Assembly: GCA_028291055.1 (NCBI GenBank)
Contig: JAQGIP010000048.1
Coordinates: 1-59,892 of the forward strand
Length of the DNA stretch: 59,892 bases
Direction: 5' to 3'
Source of the DNA: Caulobacter sp.
Lineage (GTDB): Bacteria > Pseudomonadota > Alphaproteobacteria > Caulobacterales > Caulobacteraceae
Made by a program: the position numbers and the translations under genes. The notes under the pieces are model-generated. The model saw nothing but the letters and a program-made list of their open reading frames with translations, did no database searches and was not told the origin of the DNA. Positions 54,386 to 59,892 of the stretch are shown piece after piece; the first letter of the stretch is position 1, and every line of letters begins with the position of its first letter.

Positions 54386-55933
54386 ATGACATCGATGCGC
54401 ATCTTCCGGGGCCTGGCCCTTGCGGCCCTGCTGGCGGGAGCGGCGGCCGCGCCGCCGGCGCTGGCGGCGCATGCGAACAAGGCCGGGGCCAAGAGCGACG
54501 ACAAGGCGGGCGGGCCGGGCGACCTGCTGGCCATCGCCAAGGCCTTCGTGGCGGACAAGAATTGCGCGGTGGCGGCGCCGACGCTGCAGGAGCTGACCAC
54601 GGCCGCCGACTTCGACCGGCTGGAGAGCGCCGACCGGTCGCTGGCCTGGCAGATGCTGGGCTACTGCCTGCGCGGGGCGGAGGCCTATGACGCCTTCAAG
54701 CACGCCACGGCGGAGAGCGACGTGGCGCCCTACGCCTGGCGGATGCGCTTCTGGTACGCGGTGGACGCCAAGGATGCGGCGGATGCGCTGGTCGCGCTGA
54801 AGGGCGCGGCCGAGGTGGCCGACACGGGTGTCGATGTGAACGACGCGCCCCTGCGCGCCCTGTTGAAGCAGCTGGCGGCGGACGGCGACGACGCGCGGCG
54901 GGGCGAGGTATTCAAGCTGCTCGACGCCCACGGCTGGACGCCGAAGGACAGCGGCTTCGAGGCCGACGGCCTGTGGGGCGACGATGTGCTGCTGCTGCTG
55001 GCCAGGGGCGAGACGGCGGAGGCGCGGCGGATCGGCGGGCGGATCATCCACCCCGAGGGCGTGATCCGGGTGCGGCTCGACAAACGGTTCTTAACCCTGA
55101 TGGAAGGCGACGGGGCCAAGGCCTTCGACCCGGTCAAGGCGGCGGAGGCCAAGCTGGCCGTGCAGCGCAAACAGGCAACGGACAAGCCTGAGGACCCGGA
55201 CCGGGTGGCGGCGGCGGCCGGGACCTTGAGGCTGCTCGGGCAGCCGCGGGAGGGCTTGGCGCTGATCGACGCCTGGATCGCCGGGCACAGGGCGGACGCG
55301 GACGACGAGGCGGCCCCGGACCGCAACTGGATCCTGGACGAACGGGCCGAGACCCTGTCGGCGCTGGGCCGCTATGACGACACGACCGCCGCCGGACGCG
55401 AGGCGGCCGCGCAGAAGGAAGGCGGCCAGCTGAACGTCAGCCAGACCATCAACCTGGCCGAACGGCTGGAGGAGCAGGGCCAGCCCCAGGCGGCCCTGGA
55501 CGTGCTGGCGGTGTTCAAGGAGGGCGGGCCGCGCGCCTCCGCCTATGGGATGATGTGGGTGTGGACCGAGAGGGCCTGCGCCCTCGGCCAACTGGGCAAG
55601 ACGCCCGCGACCAGCCCCGACCTCGCCGCCGCCCTGGCCTATACGGCGCAACACCTGGACAGCAATCCGCCGGCCCGCGCCGAGACCCTGCTCTGCGTCG
55701 GCGACCTGGACGGCGCGGCGGCGGCCTACATCGCGCGGCTGAAGGACCCGGACCAGCGCGCCGACGCCCTGATGGCGCTCAGCACCTGGAAGCGCCCGCC
55801 GCAGCCGGCCTTCCTGGCTGAGATTTACGCCCGGCTCGACAAGGTGCGGGCGCGCGCCGACGTGAAGGCGGCCGTGGCGGCGGTGGGGCGCACGGAAGCG
55901 ATCCCGCTGGCGGGCGGGCTGGTCACGTTTTGA
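54386..55933 (+). CDS. Exported helical-repeat (TPR-like) protein, paralogue 2
   Basis: A 515-residue protein that matches the one at 51251-52921 in outline. It has a signal peptide (MTSMRIFRGLALAALLAGAA), a short Lys/Ala linker, and helical repeats such as AGTLRLLGQPREGLALIDAW and ERLEEQGQPQAALDVLAVF. Both also share C-terminal endings of the form (V/A)AAxGRxEx(I/V). ATG at 54386 is used; ATG 54395 is possible. The PadR operator region lies just upstream. The role is unknown; it may sense or assemble envelope components together with the adjacent M50-TPR protein. Confidence 0.8.
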   Translation: MTSMRIFRGLALAALLAGAAAAPPALAAHANKAGAKSDDKAGGPGDLLAIAKAFVADKNCAVAAPTLQELTTAADFDRLESADRSLAWQMLGYCLRGAEAYDAFKHATAESDVAPYAWRMRFWYAVDAKDAADALVALKGAAEVADTGVDVNDAPLRALLKQLAADGDDARRGEVFKLLDAHGWTPKDSGFEADGLWGDDVLLLLARGETAEARRIGGRIIHPEGVIRVRLDKRFLTLMEGDGAKAFDPVKAAEAKLAVQRKQATDKPEDPDRVAAAAGTLRLLGQPREGLALIDAWIAGHRADADDEAAPDRNWILDERAETLSALGRYDDTTAAGREAAAQKEGGQLNVSQTINLAERLEEQGQPQAALDVLAVFKEGGPRASAYGMMWVWTERACALGQLGKTPATSPDLAAALAYTAQHLDSNPPARAETLLCVGDLDGAAAAYIARLKDPDQRADALMALSTWKRPPQPAFLAEIYARLDKVRARADVKAAVAAVGRTEAIPLAGGLVTF

Positions 55934-55944
55934 GCGGGAAAGTC

Positions 55945-57264
55945 ATGGCGAAGGCGACCAGATGTTGCGCCGCCTGTGGCTATCCGTCGACCAATCCCGA
56001 GGCGTTCCGCCATGAGCGGGTCGGCGCGGGGCGAACCCAGCCCGTGTGCCTGGCCTGCGCGCCGCCGCCGCCCAGCCTGGAGAAGGGCATGGGGCGCTCC
56101 CTCGCCATGACGCTCGTCTTGCTGGCTTTCGGCTCGGCGGCCTGGGCCAGCGACCATCCCGATGGGTGGAACATGCTGGCAGCGCTGGTGCTCGGCCTCG
56201 CCCTGGGCCGGCCGCTGACGGTGCTGACGCACGAACTGGGGCATGCCGCCGTTGGTCGGCTGGTCGGCGCAAGGATCGATAGGATCGTGCTCGGCGCGAC
56301 TCCGGTCATCCTCAGCTTTCGCACCGGCCTGACCACCTGGACGATAGGCCTCGACGTGCTGTTCGGCGGCGGCGGCGCGGTCTACCGCTATTTCCTGGAC
56401 CGGACGACGCCGGCGCGGTGGCGCGTGATGGCCGTGACGCTGGGCGGGGGATTGGCCAACATCATCGCGGGCGCCTTGGTGCTGGCGGCGGCGCAGGAAC
56501 CGGCGGGGCGGCCGCCGACCCACCCGCTCCTCGATATCGTGCTTACCGGCATGGCCCTCAGTCAGCTGGGCACGGCGGCGATCAATCTCTGGCCGTTTTC
56601 CCGAAAGCCAAACACCGAGAAGACGTCCCTGCACGACGGCGTCTCCCTGGTTCGTACCCTGCGCCACGGGGTCGACGCCAAGGCGGAGCGGCTGGCCGCC
56701 ATCGCGCTGCATACCCAAGCCCTGACAAGATCAGGCCAAGTGGGCGAGGCCGCCGCCTACAATCATGCGGCGTGGCTGGTCGACCCGGACAACGGCGACC
56801 TATGCGCCGCATGGCTGCATTACCTGGCCTTGGCGTCGGGCCACGCAGCGGTCGTCGAGGCCGCGGAGGCGCTGAAGCTGACCGACCCCGGCGACCCGCG
56901 CTATGGCGATGGCAGCTTTGCCTATGTCGCCGCCAACATCGCCTGGTCGGCGCTATCGATCGGGACCCGCGAGACCGTGGCGATGGCCAAGGCCCTGTCT
57001 GCCGCCGGCTATGCGGCCCGGCCGAGCGCGGCGGCGGTAGCGGGCACGCAGGGCGCGCTGATGGTCGAGCAGGGCGAGGCGCCCAAGGGCGCGGCTCTGT
57101 TGCGCGAGTCCGTACGCTTCATCGAGGATCTGAAGGAGAAGGGCGGCTTGCTGCGCTGGCTCGAACGGGCCGAGGCGGCGATGGGGGATATTCCCATGGC
57201 CGTGGAATATGGGCGGATGGCGGAGTGGATGGAGCGGGACCGCGCGCCGGTCCGGGCCGGCTGA
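55945..57264 (+). CDS. Zinc-ribbon / M50-type metallopeptidase / TPR fusion membrane protein
   Basis: A 439-residue protein. Cys8-Cys11 (CAAC) and Cys35-Cys38 (CLAC) make a zinc ribbon. Membrane segments carry HELGH (His96-His100), the M50 zinc motif, and a second segment (AAINLWPFSRK) takes the place of the usual NxxxxLDG. From about residue 230 the chain is helical repeats (LVDPDNGDLCAAWLHYLALA and following). ATG at 55945 with GGGAAAG upstream is preferred to a TTG 15 bases earlier that overlaps the previous stop. The M50 metal site may be altered because an Asp in the second motif is not obvious. Confidence 0.8.
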   Translation: MAKATRCCAACGYPSTNPEAFRHERVGAGRTQPVCLACAPPPPSLEKGMGRSLAMTLVLLAFGSAAWASDHPDGWNMLAALVLGLALGRPLTVLTHELGHAAVGRLVGARIDRIVLGATPVILSFRTGLTTWTIGLDVLFGGGGAVYRYFLDRTTPARWRVMAVTLGGGLANIIAGALVLAAAQEPAGRPPTHPLLDIVLTGMALSQLGTAAINLWPFSRKPNTEKTSLHDGVSLVRTLRHGVDAKAERLAAIALHTQALTRSGQVGEAAAYNHAAWLVDPDNGDLCAAWLHYLALASGHAAVVEAAEALKLTDPGDPRYGDGSFAYVAANIAWSALSIGTRETVAMAKALSAAGYAARPSAAAVAGTQGALMVEQGEAPKGAALLRESVRFIEDLKEKGGLLRWLERAEAAMGDIPMAVEYGRMAEWMERDRAPVRAG

Positions 57265-57349
57265 GCGGCTATTGGGGCATGCCAGAACCTGTCAGCAGCT
57301 CCCTCGGCGGGTCTAGCCAACCGGGCCCGCCGAACCTATTTTTCCGTTC

Positions 57350-59596
57350 ATGGCCCGTTCTCGTTCCAACTCCGGGGTGGAGGAAGTCTCCGCCCAGTTC
57401 CTTCGTGACATCCCCGAGCCGCCGCCCGGCAATCCCCTGTGGGCGCCGCACAGGCCGGTGCGGCCGCCGAAGCTGGACGGGGGCAAGCGGTTCAAGCTGG
57501 TGGCGGACTATGAGCCGGCCGGCGACCAGCCGACGGCGATCCGCGACCTGGTCGAGGGCATCAAGGCGCGCGACAACGACCAGGTGCTGCTGGGGGTCAC
57601 GGGGTCGGGCAAGACCTTCACCATGGCCAGCATCATCGCCGAGACCCAGCGGCCGGCCCTGATCCTGGCGCCCAACAAGACGCTGGCGGCCCAGCTCTAC
57701 AGCGAGATGAAGAGCTTCTTTCCCGAGAACGCGGTGGAGTATTTCGTCTCCTACTACGACTATTTCCAGCCGGAGGCCTATGTCCCCCGGACCGACACCT
57801 ACATCGAGAAGGACTCATCGATAAACGAGCAGATCGACCGCATGCGCCACTCGGCCACGCGCGCGATCCTGGAGCGCGACGACGTCATCGTCGTGGCCTC
57901 CGTCTCCTGCATCTACGGCATCGGGTCGGTGGAAACCTATACCGCCATGACCTTCCAGCTGGCGGTGGGCGACAAGGTCAACGAGCGCCAGCTGATGGCC
58001 GACCTGGTGGCCCAGCAGTACAAGCGCAACGACGCGGCGTTCGAGCGCGGCACCTTCCGGCGGCGCGGCGACACGCTGGAGATCTTCCCGGCCCACTATG
58101 ACGACCGCGCCTGGCGCATCAGCCTGTTCGGCGACGAGGTGGAGGCGATCCACGAGTTCGACCCGCTGACCGGCAAGAAGACCGCCGAGCTGAACTCGAT
58201 CCGGGTCTATGCCAACAGCCACTATGTGACGCCGCGCCCGACGCTGATCCAGGCGATCGGGTCGATCAAGGCCGAGCTGGTGGAGCGGCTGGACTGGCTG
58301 ATCGCCAACGGCAAGCTGCTGGAGGCCCAGCGGCTGGAGCAGCGCACGCGCTTCGACATCGAGATGATCGAGACCACCGGCTCGTGCGCGGGCATCGAGA
58401 ACTACAGCCGTTACCTCACGGGGCGCAGGCCCGGCGAGCCGCCGCCGACCTTCTTCGAATACATCCCCGACAACGCGCTTCTGTTCACGGACGAAAGCCA
58501 CCAGACGGTGCCGCAGATCGGCGGCATGTACCGGGGCGACTTCCGCCGCAAGTTCACCCTGGCGGAGTATGGCTTCCGCCTGCCCAGCTGCCTGGACAAC
58601 CGCCCGCTCAAGTTCGAGGAGTGGGACGCCATGCGGCCGCAGACGGTGCATGTGAGCGCCACCCCCGGGGCGTGGGAGATGGAGCGGGCCGGCGGGGTGT
58701 TCGCCGAGCAGGTGATCCGGCCCACCGGCCTGATCGATCCGCCGGTGGAGGTCAAGCCGGTGACCACCCAGGGCTTCAGCCAGGTGGACGACTGTATCGA
58801 CCAGTGCCGGCAGATGGCGGCGCGGGGGTACCGCTCGCTGGTCACCGTGCTGACCAAGAAGATGGCCGAAGACCTGAGCGAATATATGCACGAGCAGGGT
58901 CTGCGCGTGCGCTACATGCACAGCGACATCGACACCCTGGAGCGGATCGAGATCATCCGTGATCTGCGGCTGGGGGCCTTCGACATATTGGTGGGGATCA
59001 ACCTGCTGCGCGAAGGGCTCGACATTCCCGAGTGCGGGCTGGTGGCCATTCTGGATGCGGACAAGGAGGGGTTCCTCCGTTCGGAGACGTCCCTGATCCA
59101 GACCATCGGGCGGGCGGCGCGCAACGTCGACGGCAAGGTCATCCTCTATGCCGACCGCATTACCGGCTCCATGGAACGCGCCATGGCCGAGACCAGCCGC
59201 CGGCGCGAGAAGCAGCACCAGTTCAACCTCGCCAACGGCATCACGCCGGAGAGTATCAAGAGCCGCATCAAGGACATCCTGGCGAGCCCGTATGAGCGGG
59301 ATCACGTCACCGTGCCGGTGGGCGTGGCCGAGGGCGACAAGCCCTTCATGGGCAACAACTTCAAGGCCACGCTGCGCGATCTCGAGGCGCGGATGCGGGC
59401 GGCGGCGTCCAATCTGGAGTTCGAGGAGGCGGCGCGCTTAAGGGACGAGGTGAAGCGGTTGAAGTTGATGGACCTGGAGTTTGCGAATGAGGTGCTGACT
59501 CAGGAGGGGGAGGCGGTGGACAGAACCGCCGTTAAGAGGGTGAAGGCGGAGGCGCGGGCGGAGGCGGCGGAGCGGTTTCGGAAGGGGCGGTTGTAG
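57350..59596 (+). CDS. uvrB: Excinuclease ABC subunit B
   Basis: A 748-residue protein, longer than the 673-residue E. coli enzyme by a Pro-rich N-terminus (to about residue 45) and a charged C-terminal tail. Walker A is GVTGSGKTF (82-90). The beta-hairpin [20 protein letters not shown] and later helicase motifs ATPGAWEME and [13 protein letters not shown] are intact. A C-terminal UVR helix-hairpin motif ([15 protein letters not shown]) binds UvrC. It unwinds and verifies damaged DNA after UvrA loading in nucleotide-excision repair. The ATG at 57350 precedes the conserved domain and is the best candidate. Confidence 0.97.
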   Translation: MARSRSNSGVEEVSAQFLRDIPEPPPGNPLWAPHRPVRPPKLDGGKRFKLVADYEPAGDQPTAIRDLVEGIKARDNDQVLLGVTGSGKTFTMASIIAETQRPALILAPNKTLAAQLYSEMKSFFPENAVEYFVSYYDYFQPEAYVPRTDTYIEKDSSINEQIDRMRHSATRAILERDDVIVVASVSCIYGIGSVETYTAMTFQLAVGDKVNERQLMADLVAQQYKRNDAAFERGTFRRRGDTLEIFPAHYDDRAWRISLFGDEVEAIHEFDPLTGKKTAELNSIRVYANSHYVTPRPTLIQAIGSIKAELVERLDWLIANGKLLEAQRLEQRTRFDIEMIETTGSCAGIENYSRYLTGRRPGEPPPTFFEYIPDNALLFTDESHQTVPQIGGMYRGDFRRKFTLAEYGFRLPSCLDNRPLKFEEWDAMRPQTVHVSATPGAWEMERAGGVFAEQVIRPTGLIDPPVEVKPVTTQGFSQVDDCIDQCRQMAARGYRSLVTVLTKKMAEDLSEYMHEQGLRVRYMHSDIDTLERIEIIRDLRLGAFDILVGINLLREGLDIPECGLVAILDADKEGFLRSETSLIQTIGRAARNVDGKVILYADRITGSMERAMAETSRRREKQHQFNLANGITPESIKSRIKDILASPYERDHVTVPVGVAEGDKPFMGNNFKATLRDLEARMRAAASNLEFEEAARLRDEVKRLKLMDLEFANEVLTQEGEAVDRTAVKRVKAEARAEAAERFRKGRL

Positions 59597-59638
59597 GGGA
59601 GCGGAAAAGGCTTAGCTTTCGCTGTGCATGACGCAAAG

Positions 59639-59664
59639 AAAAAGGACCCGGCAAGCCGGGTCCA
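59639..59664 (-). terminator. Terminator downstream of uvrB (oriented for the minus strand)
   Basis: A GGACCCG/CGGGTCC stem (59644-59663) is flanked at its left by a run of A. Read on the minus strand it gives a stem followed by a run of T. On the plus strand the T-tract is poor, so it may stop antisense transcription or act weakly for uvrB. Confidence 0.6.
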
Positions 59665-59697
59665 GTAGTTAGTAGACAGCTAGCTGAAGATTAAGCC

Positions 59698-59727
59698 GTG
59701 GGGATAAGGGGACACTATACTTATTTG
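59698..59727 (+). promoter_or_regulatory. Conserved RAYT leader-like sequence
   Basis: The stretch TGGGGATAAGGGGACACTAT followed by ACTTATTT immediately precedes the transposase gene and resembles leader sequences found upstream of RAYT-type transposases. Recognised from memory of the family; no hairpin pairing was established. Confidence 0.5.
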
Positions 59728-59759
59728 ACTTCTCGCCCTGGCTCGCCCAACCTCCACCC

Positions 59760-59892
59760 ATGGCTAGGCTCGCACGCGTCGTCGTTCCCGGCGTTCCGCA
59801 TCACGTCACCCAGCGCGGCAACCGCCGCCAACCCGTCTTCTTCCATGACGACGACTACGCCTTCTATCGCGACCTGATCGGCGAGAGCTGCC
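59760..59892 (+). CDS. REP-associated tyrosine transposase, RAYT/IS200-like (3' partial)
   Basis: The first 44 residues, MARLARVVVPGVPHHVTQRG then NRRQPVFFHDDDYAFYRDLI, match the N-terminus of Y1/IS200-type RAYT proteins, where the H-x-H/H-V-T-Q-R-G-N segment contributes metal-binding His. The gene continues beyond the window. RAYT proteins cut and rejoin REP palindromes. A set of palindromic repeats lies elsewhere in the window, which fits, but which family it acts on cannot be told. Confidence 0.9.
   Translation, partial: MARLARVVVPGVPHHVTQRGNRRQPVFFHDDDYAFYRDLIGESC

Overview
The window is high-GC DNA from an alphaproteobacterium. The dense alternative-frame coding, the mixed ATG/GTG/TTG starts and the gene content suggest Caulobacterales (a Caulobacter, Phenylobacterium or Brevundimonas relative). 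Supporting items are a greA plus pseudaminic-acid block of the flagellin-glycosylation type, paired prolyl-oligopeptidase-type S9 peptidases, a PadR/HAAS pair, SleB-type hydrolases and CtrA/CcrM-like promoter motifs. The genus is an inference from gene families and has not been checked by a search. No rRNA, tRNA, CRISPR array, prophage or complete insertion sequence was seen. The left edge cuts carA and the right edge cuts a REP-associated (RAYT/IS200-like) transposase.

Layout. 1-5.7 kb: carA and carB (carbamoyl-phosphate synthase), separated by about 1.3 kb. That gap holds two roughly 220-bp palindromic repeats with inverted cores, a truncated hydrolase fragment and a cold-shock gene with a clear terminator. 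5.7-13.3 kb: glycine-zipper lipoprotein-like protein, SDR, GST, exported protein, DMT transporter and a tandem pair of S9 peptidases. 13.5-19.3 kb: greA, an ELM1-family protein and a nonulosonic-acid set (cytidylyltransferase, PseG, methyltransferase, WbqC-like, PseI). 19.4-27.7 kb: a Sel1-repeat/DsbA fusion, trxB-GNAT, an MFS pump divergent from a Cys-rich SufR-like regulator with twin operators, a P450 and a cell-wall hydrolase. 27.9-33.3 kb: hybrid histidine kinase, aldose epimerase, DUF1206 protein, a small ORF and a Crp/Fnr regulator.

33.4-37.6 kb: a fused nucleotidyltransferase-kinase, a small HAD phosphatase and a GT-B-like protein, probably for surface glycan or phospho-modification. 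38.1-43.5 kb: a NAD operon, nadA - small ORF - macrodomain - site-2 protease - nadB - nadC, preceded by two perfect palindromes. 43.5-50.8 kb: acyltransferase, extradiol dioxygenase, two small hydrophilic proteins, a divergent DJ-1/GlxA pair with direct repeats, DUF1003, an SDR and a second cell-wall hydrolase. 51.2-57.3 kb: two exported helical-repeat paralogues flank a PadR-HAAS pair, followed by a zinc-ribbon/M50/repeat fusion. 57.3-59.6 kb: uvrB.

The best candidates for something undescribed are three. The first is the NAD operon with an embedded macrodomain and intramembrane protease. The second is the PadR/HAAS locus with its two exported paralogues and M50-TPR protein. The third is the nucleotidyltransferase-kinase/HAD/GT-B cassette. 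Palindromic intergenic repeats of at least four sequence families (1.0-2.2, 36.2, 39.5 and 48.0 kb) and a RAYT gene at the edge suggest an active repeat-spreading background.
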